A stretch of DNA of 64,000 nucleotides from Rhodococcus opacus (GTDB taxonomy: Bacteria > Actinomycetota > Actinomycetes > Mycobacteriales > Mycobacteriaceae). Both the position numbers and the translations under genes were made by a program. Where the stretch lies: NCBI RefSeq assembly GCF_012396235.1, contig NZ_JAAXPA010000015.1:112085-176084 (forward strand), read 5' to 3'. Below, one piece after another: positions 48,827-58,048 of this stretch. Numbering within the stretch: the stretch's first letter is position 1; each line of letters opens with the position of its first letter. The notes below the pieces were generated by a model. The model had not been told where the DNA came from. It was given only the letters and a program-made list of their open reading frames with translations, and searched no databases.

Positions 48827-51121
48827 CTATCGGCCGGTCTCCACTACGGGTGGATGTGCCCGGGCCGCGACCCACGCCGCCACCTGGGTGCGGGAGCTGA
48901 CGGCCAGCTTGTCGAAGATGTGCTCGACGTGTCCGTCGACGGTGCGCCGCGAGATCACCAACGACTCGGCTATCTGCCGATTGCTGAGGCCCTGGGCGAG
49001 CAGGCCGGCGATCTCCTGTTCCCGTTTGGTGAGCGGCGACGCCTCGGCGCGGGGTGGCGCCCTGTGCTCGGTGGGGGTTCCCAGCGCGAGATCGACGGCC
49101 TCCTCGATCGTGAGCCGGACCGCAGGCGTTGCGAGTTGGGCGAACTCGTCGGGTCCCACGATGCGGGCAGCGTCGCGCTCCGACGACAGCGAATCGTCGG
49201 TGATGTGCGGGCCGAACGCCGCGACGGACGTGCCGAGCCGATGCCACACACCTTTCGCGGCTCCGCACAGCCTCGCCGCCGCGTTCGCGTCGCCGCTCGA
49301 CGTGGCCACCCACGACAGCACCTCGATCGACAGGGCCGTGCAGATCTTGTCCTTGAAGTCGCGTTGGATCCGCAGCGCTTGCTGGGCGGCATCGACGGCG
49401 TCGTCGCTCCGGCCAAGGTGGAAATACGCGACGCTCGAAACCCACAGGGCGTAGGCCTTGTTCCACTTCTCACCGTGCGCATCCGCCACCGCGATCACGT
49501 CACGGCACGTCTCGAGGGCATCGTCGAGCCGGCCGTCGTAGGTCTGCGCCATGCCCATCTCGAACGACGCGGTCAGCACCGAGGCAGTGTCGCCGACGGC
49601 GCGGTGGACGGCGATGGCGTCACGGAACAGCCGGATGGCGTCGTCGGGATGGCCGGAGAACACGGCGTGGATCCCCGCCCAGTGGTCGGCGTGCGCGCGC
49701 AGTCGTTCGTCACCGAGCGCGGTCGCGATCGCCGTGCATTCGTCGAGGTGTTCGCGCGCGGCGTCGCGGTCGCCCTGGATAAGTGCGGTCCACGCGGTCA
49801 CCCACAGCACGTCGCCCCGCTCCCGGGTGGGTTCGGTGAGCCGTAGCAGTATCCGTTCGAGCCGAATCCGCCCGTCGGACAGGTTGCCGCCTGCGATCCA
49901 GTGGTACCGCAGGGCGACGGCCAGTTCCGCGGCCGCCGCCCGCTGTGAGTCGTCGTGCAGGGCCCAGTCAAGGGCAGCCACGAGATTGGGGTGGTCGATC
50001 CGCAGTCCCGCGAGGATCTCGGATTGTCCTGGCCCGCACCAGTCGAGCGACGACCGGCGGGCGCGCTCCGAATAGTGCTCGAGATGTCGCCGGTACAGCT
50101 CGTCGTGCTCCCCGCTCAGCTCGAGGAGCTCGTGCCCGTACTCCCGTACCGTCATCAGCTGCGAGTAGCGGAGTCGCTCGGTCGAACGGTCCACGGTGAC
50201 AAGACATTTTCCGACCAGCCGATCGAGAACGTCGATGACCGGCGTGTCCGTCAGCGCGCCGAACCCACTGATCGCCTCCGCGGCTTCGAGATCGAAGCTT
50301 CCGGGGAACACGGCGAGCCGGGACCACAGCAGCCGCTCGGTGTCCGAGCACAGTTCGTAACTCCAGTCGATGAGGGCGCGCAGCGTCTGCTGCCGGGGCA
50401 TCGCCGCCCGGTCGCCACCGGTGAGGAGCGCGAAACGCTGGTCGAGGCGTTCGACGAGCTGCGACGCGGACAGCGACCGCAGCCGGGCCGCGGCGAGTTC
50501 GATCGCGAGCGGGATCCCGTCGAGCTGATTGCACAGCTGCGCGACGGCGGGGGCGTTCGCGTCGGTGAGGCGGAAGTCGGCGACCACGCCCTGCGCGCGT
50601 TCCACGAGCAACGACACCGATTCGAACGGGGCGATGTCCGCGGCGCGGCAGTCCTCGATGTCACCCGGAGTGTTCAGCGGTGGAAGGACGTACGTGAATT
50701 CGCCGGCGATCCCGAGCGGTTCGCGACTCGTGGTGAGGATCCGGACCTCCGGCGCCGAGGCGAGGACGGCACCGACGAATTCGCTTGCCGCGGACAGTAG
50801 GTGCTCGCAGTTGTCGAGGACGATCAGCAGGTGCCGGGACTGCAGCTGGTCGATCACCTTGTCCATCACCGCACGGCTCGACTGGTCGGTGACGCCGAGG
50901 GCGGCCGCGGCCGCGGAGGGCAGCGCGGCGGGATCGCGGACGGGCGCGAGGTCGATCCACCGGACGGAGTCGCGGAAGGCGCGCGCGGAGCGGACCGCGA
51001 GTTCCTCGGCCAGCCGTGTCTTGCCCACGCCGCCGGCACCGAGCAGCGACACGAGCCGGGACTGTTGCAGTCGTGCGCGGGCTTCCTCGATCTCGCGGCG
51101 CCGGCCGACGAAGCTGGTCAT
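48827..51121 (-). CDS. LuxR-type transcriptional regulator with N-terminal ATPase, 764 aa
   Basis: An AfsR/LuxR-type STAND protein. The N-terminus carries Walker A G-A-G-G-V-G-K-T (28-35) and Walker B L-L-I-V-L-D-N-C-E (98-106); a T-T-S-R-E-P-L sensor motif follows near 150. The middle 350 residues are helical, TPR-like. The C-terminal LuxR helix-turn-helix is L-T-K-R-E-Q-E-I-A-G-L-L-A-Q-G-L-S-N-R-Q-I-A. It is divergent from the flavin monooxygenase and esterase genes, as is common for such regulators, and should activate them on ligand or partner binding. The inducer is not known. Confidence 0.87.
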   Translation of the reverse strand: MTSFVGRRREIEEARARLQQSRLVSLLGAGGVGKTRLAEELAVRSARAFRDSVRWIDLAPVRDPAALPSAAAAALGVTDQSSRAVMDKVIDQLQSRHLLIVLDNCEHLLSAASEFVGAVLASAPEVRILTTSREPLGIAGEFTYVLPPLNTPGDIEDCRAADIAPFESVSLLVERAQGVVADFRLTDANAPAVAQLCNQLDGIPLAIELAAARLRSLSASQLVERLDQRFALLTGGDRAAMPRQQTLRALIDWSYELCSDTERLLWSRLAVFPGSFDLEAAEAISGFGALTDTPVIDVLDRLVGKCLVTVDRSTERLRYSQLMTVREYGHELLELSGEHDELYRRHLEHYSERARRSSLDWCGPGQSEILAGLRIDHPNLVAALDWALHDDSQRAAAAELAVALRYHWIAGGNLSDGRIRLERILLRLTEPTRERGDVLWVTAWTALIQGDRDAAREHLDECTAIATALGDERLRAHADHWAGIHAVFSGHPDDAIRLFRDAIAVHRAVGDTASVLTASFEMGMAQTYDGRLDDALETCRDVIAVADAHGEKWNKAYALWVSSVAYFHLGRSDDAVDAAQQALRIQRDFKDKICTALSIEVLSWVATSSGDANAAARLCGAAKGVWHRLGTSVAAFGPHITDDSLSSERDAARIVGPDEFAQLATPAVRLTIEEAVDLALGTPTEHRAPPRAEASPLTKREQEIAGLLAQGLSNRQIAESLVISRRTVDGHVEHIFDKLAVSSRTQVAAWVAARAHPPVVETGR

Positions 51122-51341
51122 CGACCTCGTGAGTTCTCTCGAGTGAGTCAGTGGATCTCTCCCGTGTCCGGTTGGCCAGGTGGCACGAACCTACCCCCAC
51201 TGGATGTGACGGACAACACAGGTAACCGAGGGGGTGATTTACCCGGTGTGGGGGTGATGTGACGTGGGTCATTGTCGTTGGCATACCCCGGTTGCCCGCT
51301 CGACTCCAGCCGGAACCCATCGCCTCGAGGAGCTCAACACC

Positions 51342-52988
51342 ATGTCAAAGACCCTTTCTTCCGCCGACGTCGATGTCGTCGTCGTGGGTGCCGGATTCGC
51401 CGGCCTCTACGCGCTGCGCAAGTTGCGCGACACGATGAAGCTGTCGACGCGGGTGTTCGAGGCCGGCTCGGACGTGGGCGGCACCTGGTTCTGGAACCGG
51501 TACCCCGGTGCCCGCTGCGACATCGAGAGCGTTCACTACTCGTACTCGTTCGACGAGGATCTGCAGCAGGAATGGCAGTGGAGTGAGAAGTTCGCCGGAC
51601 AGCCGGAGATCCTCCGCTACCTCGAACACGTCGCCGACCGCTTCGACCTGCGTAGAGACATCACGTTCGACACCCGCGTGGTCGGCGTGCATTGGGACGA
51701 CGAGAACTCGGTGTGGACGGTCCGCACCGACGACGGCGCCGTCGTGCGTAGCCGGTACTTCATCTCGGGGGCGGGCAACCTGTCCGTGCCGAAGACGCCG
51801 GAGTTCGGCGGCATCGACAACTTCCGCGGGGAGGTGCTGCTCACCGGCAACTGGCCGCGTGAGGGCGCCGACTTCACCGGCAAGCGGGTGGCCGTGATCG
51901 GGACCGGGGCCAGCGGCATCCAGGCCATCCCGTTCATTGCCGAGGACGCGGCCGAACTGGTGGTCTTTCAGCGCACCCCCAACTTCGCGACCCCCCTCGG
52001 CAACGGTCCGATCGACCCGGACGAGATGGCCGGCGTCAAGGCGAACTACGGTGCGGTGCGCGATGCCGCCCGCAACCACTTCCTCGGGGTCCCGTTCGAC
52101 CAGGTGCAGCCGTCCGCGCTCGCCGTCGACGCCGAGGAGCGCCGCCGCACCTTCGACGCGCGCTGGAACGCCGGCGGGTTCCGGTTGTTCATCGACTCCT
52201 ACCAGGACATCCTGTTCGACAAGAAGGCCAACGACACGATCGCCGACTACATCCGGGATCGGATCCGCGAGCGGGTGCAGGATCCGGAGAAGGCCGCGAC
52301 GCTGGCGCCGACGGGCTATGCGTACGGCACCAAGCGTCCCCCGCTCGAGACCAACTACTACGAGGCGTTCAACCGCGACTCGGTGAGCGTCGTCGACGTC
52401 AAGTCCACCCCGATCGACGAGATCACCGAAACCGGGGTCCGGGTCGGTGACCGCGTCTACGAGGTCGACACCATCGTGCTCGCAACCGGGTTCGACGCGA
52501 TGACCGGACCGTTGATGGCCATGGACATCCGCGGTCGCGGTGGGCTACCGCTGGCGCAGAAGTGGGAGCACGGTCCCAAGACCTACCTCGGCATCATGGT
52601 CAACGAGTTCCCGAACCTGTTCCTCATCACCGGACCGCAGTCGCCGTCGGTGCTCTACAACATGCCCCTCGCCATCGAGGACCACGTCGACTTCGCGACC
52701 GACGCGATCGACTACCTGGACCGCCGCGACCTCGACGTCATCGAGCCCACCGTGCAGGCCGAAAGCGATTGGGGTGCTTTGACGAACGACATCGCCAACC
52801 AAACCCTGCTGCCGGAGACGAACTCCTGGTACATGGGCGCGAACATTCCCGGCAAGCCTCGTGCCTGCATGGTCTACCTCGGCGGAGCCCCCACCTATCG
52901 GGCGACGTGCGCAGAGGTGGTGGCCGGCGGTTACTCCGGTTTCGCGCTCACCCGGGCGGAGGCCCGCGTGGCCTCCACCGTGTCCTGA
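51342..52988 (+). CDS. Flavin-containing monooxygenase, Baeyer-Villiger-like, 548 aa
   Basis: Two Rossmann motifs, G-A-G-F-A-G (16-21, FAD) and G-T-G-A-S-G (187-192, NADPH), and the typical G-G-T-W-F-W-N-R-Y-P-G-A-R-C-D stretch (46-60) place it with cyclohexanone-monooxygenase-type enzymes. The usual fingerprint F-x-G-x-x-x-H-x-x-x-W is present at 161-171 but with Leu167 in place of the histidine. Type I Baeyer-Villiger enzymes turn ketones into esters; the altered motif leaves the activity open. The next gene encodes an esterase, which fits ester formation followed by hydrolysis. GAGGAG precedes the ATG. Confidence 0.85.
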   Translation: MSKTLSSADVDVVVVGAGFAGLYALRKLRDTMKLSTRVFEAGSDVGGTWFWNRYPGARCDIESVHYSYSFDEDLQQEWQWSEKFAGQPEILRYLEHVADRFDLRRDITFDTRVVGVHWDDENSVWTVRTDDGAVVRSRYFISGAGNLSVPKTPEFGGIDNFRGEVLLTGNWPREGADFTGKRVAVIGTGASGIQAIPFIAEDAAELVVFQRTPNFATPLGNGPIDPDEMAGVKANYGAVRDAARNHFLGVPFDQVQPSALAVDAEERRRTFDARWNAGGFRLFIDSYQDILFDKKANDTIADYIRDRIRERVQDPEKAATLAPTGYAYGTKRPPLETNYYEAFNRDSVSVVDVKSTPIDEITETGVRVGDRVYEVDTIVLATGFDAMTGPLMAMDIRGRGGLPLAQKWEHGPKTYLGIMVNEFPNLFLITGPQSPSVLYNMPLAIEDHVDFATDAIDYLDRRDLDVIEPTVQAESDWGALTNDIANQTLLPETNSWYMGANIPGKPRACMVYLGGAPTYRATCAEVVAGGYSGFALTRAEARVASTVS

Positions 52989-53023
52989 ACCCCGAACCCC
53001 GAACCCCGACGAAGGAGACCGAC

Positions 53024-53968
53024 ATGGCACTCGACGCACACGCAGCAGACCTGATCGCCGGATTACAAGCGCAGGGGCTGAAGGCTTTCGAGCACAGCAC
53101 CGTGGAGGAGGTGCGGGCGGTCGTGGCGACGTTCGCCGGACTGCAGGCGCCGCCCGAACCCGTCGCCCGGGTGGCGGACGCACACTACGAGAGCGGCGGA
53201 GCGCAGATCGCGCTGCGGGTCTACGTGCCGGAGGGCGAGGCTCCGCACCCAGTAGTCCTGTACTTCCACGGCGGTGGGTTCGTCGCCGGTGACCTCGATG
53301 TCATCGACGAACCGGCCCGCGCGGTCGCGAACGGCGCCGGCGCGATCGTCGTCGCCGCGACGTACCGCCGCGCACCGGAACACCGGTTCCCGGCCGCCGC
53401 CGACGACGCGTCCGCTGCCCTGCAGTGGGTGGCCGACCACGTCGGAAGCTACGGCGGTGACGCCGGCAACGTCGTCGTCATGGGCGACAGCGCCGGCGGC
53501 AACCTGGCCGCCGTCACCGCGCTGCGGGCCCGGGACGAGGACGGGCCGCGCCTGCGGGGACAGGTGCTGATCTACCCGGTGATCGATCCGAACGCCGACC
53601 TCCCGTCCCGGCAGGAGTTCGCCGAGGGCTACGTGATCGGCGACGGGGACCTCGACTGGTTCTGGAGCAACTACCTCTCCTCGCCCGAGGACGCGGAACA
53701 TCCGTATGCGGTACCGAGTCGCGCCGCCGGCCTCGAGGGGTTGCCGCCGGCCCTCGTGCTCACCACCGAGAACGAGGTGGCCCGCGACGAGGCGGAGGCG
53801 TACGCCGAGTCGTTGCGACAGGCCGGGGTCGACACCGAGGCGATCCGCTTCGACGGGCTGATTCACGGCGCGTTCTGGATGTCCGGGGCGGTTCCGCGCA
53901 GTGCCGAGATGCGCTCGGCGGTCGTCGAGTTCGTGAAGAGGGTGACGGCCACCGCGCCCGTCGCGTGA
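53024..53968 (+). CDS. Alpha/beta hydrolase, HSL-type carboxylesterase, 314 aa
   Basis: The oxyanion motif H-G-G-G (82-85) and the nucleophile elbow G-D-S-A-G-G (Ser156) are those of hormone-sensitive-lipase esterases; a D-E-A-E-A-Y and I-H-G-A-F region near 265-290 supply the acid and histidine. It should split short-chain esters in the cytoplasm. It lies 35 bp after the monooxygenase stop with GAAGGAGA before the ATG, so the two form a ketone-to-ester-to-acid-plus-alcohol module under the divergent LuxR-type regulator. Confidence 0.88.
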   Translation: MALDAHAADLIAGLQAQGLKAFEHSTVEEVRAVVATFAGLQAPPEPVARVADAHYESGGAQIALRVYVPEGEAPHPVVLYFHGGGFVAGDLDVIDEPARAVANGAGAIVVAATYRRAPEHRFPAAADDASAALQWVADHVGSYGGDAGNVVVMGDSAGGNLAAVTALRARDEDGPRLRGQVLIYPVIDPNADLPSRQEFAEGYVIGDGDLDWFWSNYLSSPEDAEHPYAVPSRAAGLEGLPPALVLTTENEVARDEAEAYAESLRQAGVDTEAIRFDGLIHGAFWMSGAVPRSAEMRSAVVEFVKRVTATAPVA

Positions 53969-53982
53969 CGTGACCGACCGTG

Positions 53983-54567
53983 TCAGCCCTCGACTCGTGC
54001 CTCGAGTCGGGGGCAGACACGTGGCCACTCCTCGTCGATCATCGAGAACAGTGCGGTGTTGCGCCAGGTCCCGTCGCGGCGACGCCGATGCTTGCGCAGG
54101 ATTCCTTCGAACTCGGCCCCCAGTTTCGCGATGGCGCCGCGGGAGTGGGCGTTGCGTTCGTCGGTGTGCCATTCGACGCGGACCGCGCCGAGGTCTTCGA
54201 ACGCCCGCCGCAGCAACAGCAGTTTCGCCTCCGGATTGATGAGCGTGCCCTGCGCGGAACGGGACAACCAGGTGTGCCCGATCGCGAGGCTGCGGTTCTT
54301 CGGGTCGATCAGATACAGCGACGTCGAGCCGACGATCCTCTCGGTGGTGATGTCGATCTGCGCGTACGCGAGGCGGGTCGGATCCTCGTCGGCGGTGCGG
54401 ACGAACGCCACCGCGTCGTCGCGGTCGGCGATCGCTGCGGACGTCCAGTGGAAGATGCGGGGGTCGTCGACGGCGTCCAGCAGGCCGTCGACGTGGTCCT
54501 CGCCCAGTGGTTCGAGTCGTACGTGCCGTCCGGTCAGCGTGGGGTGCGCGAACCAGGATTCGCTCAT
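53983..54567 (-). CDS. GNAT acetyltransferase, RimJ/RimL-like, 194 aa
   Basis: The start R-H-V-R-L-E-P-L-G-E-D-H and the later I-G-H-T-W-L-S-R-S-A-Q-G-T-L-I-N and R-V-E-W-H-T-D-E-R-N-A-H-S-R-G-A-I segments match RimJ/RimL-type N-acetyltransferases. The acceptor (protein N-terminus or small amine) is not known. The ATG overlaps the stop of the upstream GT87-like gene (ATGA), so they are co-translated. It converges on the esterase gene with a 14-bp gap. Confidence 0.85.
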   Translation of the reverse strand: MSESWFAHPTLTGRHVRLEPLGEDHVDGLLDAVDDPRIFHWTSAAIADRDDAVAFVRTADEDPTRLAYAQIDITTERIVGSTSLYLIDPKNRSLAIGHTWLSRSAQGTLINPEAKLLLLRRAFEDLGAVRVEWHTDERNAHSRGAIAKLGAEFEGILRKHRRRRDGTWRNTALFSMIDEEWPRVCPRLEARVEG

Positions 54568-55925
54568 CGCACCGGCTCGGGAGATTTCAGCACCGGCCGC
54601 CTGCCGGATTCGGGACCGGTGCGCCCACGGACGGGCGGATGCCGTTGGGCGGCGCGCAGGAACACGAAGAACAGCACCACCAGCAGTCCCGCGCGGCCCC
54701 ACACCCCGAACTTCACCAGAACCTCGAACGTCGACGCGTCGGTCTGGGCGGCGAGGGCGCCGAAGTATTTGAAGACGCCGATCCCCATCGACAGGTCGGC
54801 CACCAGATATGCCGCGACGAGCCCCCACGGGACGCGCAGCAGGACGAAGAACGGGATGAGCCACAACGTGTACTGCGGCGAATGCACCTTGTGCAGCAGC
54901 AGGAATCCGCAGAGCATGGCGGCGCTGACCGCGATCCACGGGTAGACGCCGTCGCGTTGGAACCGCAGCCAGCCGAGCCGCAGGGCGATCGCGAACGCGG
55001 CGCAGACGAGGAGTGGCGACAGCAGGCTCACCGTCTGGTCGTACGCGGGGAGCGGGACGTCGTCGGCGACCGGACCGAACAGCGGCCGCAGGCCCCAGTA
55101 CCAGATGGAGTTGGTCGTGAGGTCGGCCTGACGGTTCTCCTGGAACGTGAACGACGCCCGCCATCCGCTGTAGGAGATGAGGGCGAACGGCAGGTTCACC
55201 GCCACGACGGTGGTGATCGCGGCCACCGCGACCATCACCGCGCCGCGCACGTCGTAGCGCCGCCCGGCGATGCCGTCCCGGGTGAGGACGTAGGCGATCA
55301 GCGGCAGCACGAACGCACCCGGATACACCTTCAGGCAGAACCCGACGGCGAGGAGCACCGCCGCGAGGACGGCCCGGGCGCGGAGCGGGACCCGTTCGAG
55401 TGTCATGACGAAGATCGCGGCCACCGACGTCGCGACCACCGGCAGTTCCCAGTTGTGGAAGGCGTACAGCACCAGCGGCGGAGTGGCCGACCACAGCAGC
55501 GCCCACCAGCCGGCCAGCCGTCCCAGCATCCACGCCGTGAGCAGGCCGAACGGAGCGAGGATCAGCGCCGAGTGCAGCAGGAAGTCGGCGTCGGTGTGTG
55601 AACCGATGCCGCCGAGCCACATCAGCACACCGCTCAGCACCGGGTACTCCACGGTGCCGCCGGTGAGGATGCCGTCGGCGTTGATTCCCCCGGTGACGTA
55701 CGGAAAGACGTGCAGGTTGACGTCGCGTCCGAGCCACAGGAACTGGATGTCGGAGTAGCAGACCTGTGTGTCCTTGATGCGGTCGAAGATCAGGCTTCGC
55801 CCGACGCCGTCGAACGGCGCCCCGGCGCACCGCGCCTTCTGCAGGTAGCCGGCGAGCATGGAGAGGCCCGCCAACCCGACGACGAGCGCCGTGATCGGCG
55901 ACCGCTGCCGAGCTCCGATATGCAT
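54564..55925 (-). CDS. GT87-type membrane glycosyltransferase, 453 aa
   Basis: About ten membrane helices. Motifs shared with the protein at 46812 are Q-K-A-R-C, V-C-Y-S-D, E-Y-P-V-L-S-G and H-S-P-Q-Y-T-L-W-L-I-P-F, so the two are paralogues of the GT87 family. The N-terminal polar extension of the other copy is absent. It should use a polyprenyl-phosphate sugar to extend an envelope glycan; substrate unknown. It is coupled to the acetyltransferase gene by an ATGA overlap. Confidence 0.75.
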   Translation of the reverse strand: MHIGARQRSPITALVVGLAGLSMLAGYLQKARCAGAPFDGVGRSLIFDRIKDTQVCYSDIQFLWLGRDVNLHVFPYVTGGINADGILTGGTVEYPVLSGVLMWLGGIGSHTDADFLLHSALILAPFGLLTAWMLGRLAGWWALLWSATPPLVLYAFHNWELPVVATSVAAIFVMTLERVPLRARAVLAAVLLAVGFCLKVYPGAFVLPLIAYVLTRDGIAGRRYDVRGAVMVAVAAITTVVAVNLPFALISYSGWRASFTFQENRQADLTTNSIWYWGLRPLFGPVADDVPLPAYDQTVSLLSPLLVCAAFAIALRLGWLRFQRDGVYPWIAVSAAMLCGFLLLHKVHSPQYTLWLIPFFVLLRVPWGLVAAYLVADLSMGIGVFKYFGALAAQTDASTFEVLVKFGVWGRAGLLVVLFFVFLRAAQRHPPVRGRTGPESGRRPVLKSPEPVR

Positions 55926-55986
55926 GAATCCACATTAGGGTGCGCGGGCCTCCGCGTGCGAAGCGGAAACGCCGCGGGTGCGGACG

Positions 55987-56208
55987 TCAGTCGCTCGGCC
56001 GGCGCAGGGCGTCGGGTTTGTGGACGGCGTCCCGCCCGCTCTTGTCGCTGACGACGCGGTACTGCGGGTCGTCCTCGGACGCCCGCACCGTGCGGCCTGC
56101 CGCCTCGGTGTCCTCGGTGATCTTCTCCTCGACCGTCCCCGACGTGGTGGTGCCGTGGGTCTTCCACTCCACCTCGTCGCCCTGTCGGAATTTCTTCTCT
56201 TCTGCCAT
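55987..56208 (-). CDS. DUF2945 (hypervirulence-associated TUDOR-like) protein, 73 aa
   Basis: A small charged protein with F-R-Q-G-D-E-V-E-W-K-T-H-G, G-T-V-E-E-K-I-T and Q-Y-R-V-V-S-D-K-S-G-R-D-A-V-H-K-P, the pattern of DUF2945. No membrane or signal segment. Function is not established. It stands alone, divergent from rpsF. Confidence 0.8.
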   Translation of the reverse strand: MAEEKKFRQGDEVEWKTHGTTTSGTVEEKITEDTEAAGRTVRASEDDPQYRVVSDKSGRDAVHKPDALRRPSD

Positions 56209-56282
56209 CGTGTCGGCGTACCCCGCGGTTCCCGGCGTCACACCGGTCGGCCTGATTTCGCTGGTCAGGGGCTCGTCGTGTA

Positions 56283-56362
56283 ACCTGCAAAGGTTGCTGA
56301 CGCAACGACCCTCCTGCCACGGACAGTCCGTGGCCGTTTTCACTAGTCCATAGGAGGTGATG
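56283..56362 (+). promoter_or_regulatory. Folded rpsF leader with strong ribosome site
   Basis: The last 80 bases before rpsF hold three short stems: AACCT/AGGTT, the overlapping GTTGC-TGAC-GCAAC (56293-56306), and GCCACGGA-CAG-TCCGTGGC (56316-56334). The Shine-Dalgarno AGGAGGTGAT (56352-56361) is near perfect. A CCTCCT at 56310-56315, just 5' of the third stem, can pair with its AGGAGG. Ribosomal protein S6:S18 leaders regulate this operon in other bacteria; here that is inference. Confidence 0.5.
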
Positions 56363-56369
56363 AGGTCTT

Positions 56370-56657
56370 ATGCGTCATTACGAATTGATGGTCATCCTTG
56401 ACCCCAGCCTGGACGAGCGCACTGTTGCTCCTTCGCTGGATACGTTCCTCAATGTTGTTCGCCAGGACGGCGGCAAGATCGACAAGGTCGATGTCTGGGG
56501 TAAGCGTCGTCTCGCCTACGAGATCCTGAAGCACAGCGAAGGCATCTACGCGGTGATCGACATCAGCGCTACTCCCGCCACCGTCGCAGAGCTCGACCGT
56601 CAGCTCGGTCTGAACGAGTCGGTGCTGCGTACGAAGGTTCTGCGCCACAACAAGTGA
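56370..56657 (+). CDS. rpsF: 30S ribosomal protein bS6, 95 aa
   Basis: The opening [11 protein letters not shown] and the [10 protein letters not shown] motif are diagnostic of bS6, and the length is that of actinobacterial bS6. It binds 16S rRNA together with bS18. First gene of the rpsF-ssb-rpsR-rplI cluster; its ribosome site is an almost complete complement of the 16S 3' end. Confidence 0.97.
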   Translation: MRHYELMVILDPSLDERTVAPSLDTFLNVVRQDGGKIDKVDVWGKRRLAYEILKHSEGIYAVIDISATPATVAELDRQLGLNESVLRTKVLRHNK

Positions 56658-56722
56658 TTTCTGTCGGTCACCAGCCCTAGGCTCGTGCCCAACCGAACTC
56701 CACATTCTGCAGGAGGAACCAT

Positions 56723-57244
56723 ATGGCAGGCGACACCGTCATCACCGTCATCGGAAACTTGACGGCTGATCCGGAGCTCCGATTCACCCCCGCGGGTGCC
56801 GCGGTCGCGAACTTCACTGTCGCGTCCACGCCCCGCACCTTCGACCGTCAGACCAATGAATGGAAAGACGGCGAAGCGCTGTTTCTGCGTTGCAACATCT
56901 GGCGCGAGGCAGCCGAGAACGTCGCGGAGAGCTTGACCCGTGGCTCGCGAGTGATCGTGAGCGGCCGGCTCAAGCAGCGTTCGTACGAAACTCGTGAAGG
57001 TGAAAAGCGCACTGTCGTCGAGCTCGAGGTCGACGAGATCGGCCCCTCGCTGAGGTACGCCACGGCCAAGGTCAACAAGGCCAACCGTGGTGGCGGCAGC
57101 GGCGGTGGCTTCGGTTCCTCCGGCGGATCGGGCGGCGGACGTCCGCAATCCAACACCGGCGGAGATGATCCGTGGGGCAGTGCGCCGCAGGCGTCCGGCT
57201 CCTTCGGAGGCTCTGGTGGCGGGAGCGACGAACCCCCGTTCTGA
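56723..57244 (+). CDS. ssb: Single-stranded DNA-binding protein, 173 aa
   Basis: An OB fold (residues 1-110) with [14 protein letters not shown] and V-A-S-T-P-R-T-F. A Gly/Ser-rich linker (about 115-165) leads to the acidic tip D-E-P-P-F that recruits replication and repair partners. AGGAGG precedes the ATG. Position between rpsF and rpsR is the usual one in actinobacteria. Confidence 0.97.
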   Translation: MAGDTVITVIGNLTADPELRFTPAGAAVANFTVASTPRTFDRQTNEWKDGEALFLRCNIWREAAENVAESLTRGSRVIVSGRLKQRSYETREGEKRTVVELEVDEIGPSLRYATAKVNKANRGGGSGGGFGSSGGSGGGRPQSNTGGDDPWGSAPQASGSFGGSGGGSDEPPF

Positions 57245-57282
57245 TCCGTACCTGATCGGAACATCCAGAAAAGAGCAAACTA

Positions 57283-57525
57283 ATGCCGAAGCCGCCCTTG
57301 CGCGACAAGGTAATGAAGAAGAAGATCTGCATCTTCTGCAAAGAGAAGAACACGCAGATCAACTACAAGGACACGACGCTTCTGCGTAAGTACGTCAGCG
57401 ACCGCGGCAAGATCCGCGCGCGCCGTGTCACCGGCAACTGCGTCCAGCACCAGCGCGACGTTGCCATTGCCGTCAAGAACTCACGTGAGGTGGCGTTGCT
57501 GCCTTACGCCACCGTGGCTCGCTAA
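57283..57525 (+). CDS. rpsR: 30S ribosomal protein bS18, zinc-type, 80 aa
   Basis: A typical bS18 with [17 protein letters not shown] and [10 protein letters not shown]. The C-x-x-C pair and the later Cys suggest the zinc-binding (C+) form; actinobacteria often carry a second, zinc-free copy elsewhere. It lies 38 bp after ssb and 17 bp before rplI. Confidence 0.95.
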   Translation: MPKPPLRDKVMKKKICIFCKEKNTQINYKDTTLLRKYVSDRGKIRARRVTGNCVQHQRDVAIAVKNSREVALLPYATVAR

Positions 57526-57542
57526 GGAAAGGGAGGAAAGAC

Positions 57543-57998
57543 ATGAAGCTCATCCTCACCGCTGACGTGGACAACCTCGGTGCGCCTGGCGACACCGTCG
57601 AGGTCAAGGACGGCTACGGCCGCAACTACCTGCTGCCCCGCGGCCTGGCCATCGTCGCCACCCGTGGCGCCGAGAAGCAGGTCGAAGGCATCCGTCGTGC
57701 GCAGGAAGCCCGCGCCGTGCGCGGACTCGACCACGCCAAGGAGCTCAAGGACGCCATCGAAGGCCTCGAGAACGTCTCGCTGTCGGTCAAGACCGCCGGT
57801 GACTCGGGCAAGCTCTTCGGTTCGGTTACCGCCGCCGACGTCGCCGGTGCCATCAAGGCCGCCGGTGGACCCGTCGTCGACAAGCGCAGCCTGGAGCTGC
57901 CGAAGGCTCACATCAAGGCGACCGGCAAGCACGCCATCGTCGTGAACCTGCACCCCGACGTGGTTGCGAAGTTCCACCTGAACGTCGTCGGCGCCTAG
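57543..57998 (+). CDS. rplI: 50S ribosomal protein bL9, 151 aa
   Basis: The N-terminal domain has [22 protein letters not shown] and P-R-G-L-A, the signature of bL9; a long helix links to the C-terminal domain (V-T-A-A-D-V and K-A-T-G-K-H). GGGAGG precedes the ATG. It closes the ribosomal cluster and is followed by a GC-rich hairpin. Confidence 0.96.
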   Translation: MKLILTADVDNLGAPGDTVEVKDGYGRNYLLPRGLAIVATRGAEKQVEGIRRAQEARAVRGLDHAKELKDAIEGLENVSLSVKTAGDSGKLFGSVTAADVAGAIKAAGGPVVDKRSLELPKAHIKATGKHAIVVNLHPDVVAKFHLNVVGA

Positions 57999-58017
57999 TC
58001 GACTCGTTTACTCACAG

Positions 58018-58048
58018 GCCCCCCGGACGCCTCGGCGTGTGGGGGGTC
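58018..58048 (+). terminator. GC-rich hairpin after rplI
   Basis: ACGCC and GGCGT form the inner stem and CCCCCC and GGGGGG the outer one, starting about 20 bp after the rplI stop. It probably ends the rpsF-ssb-rpsR-rplI transcript. Confidence 0.7.
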
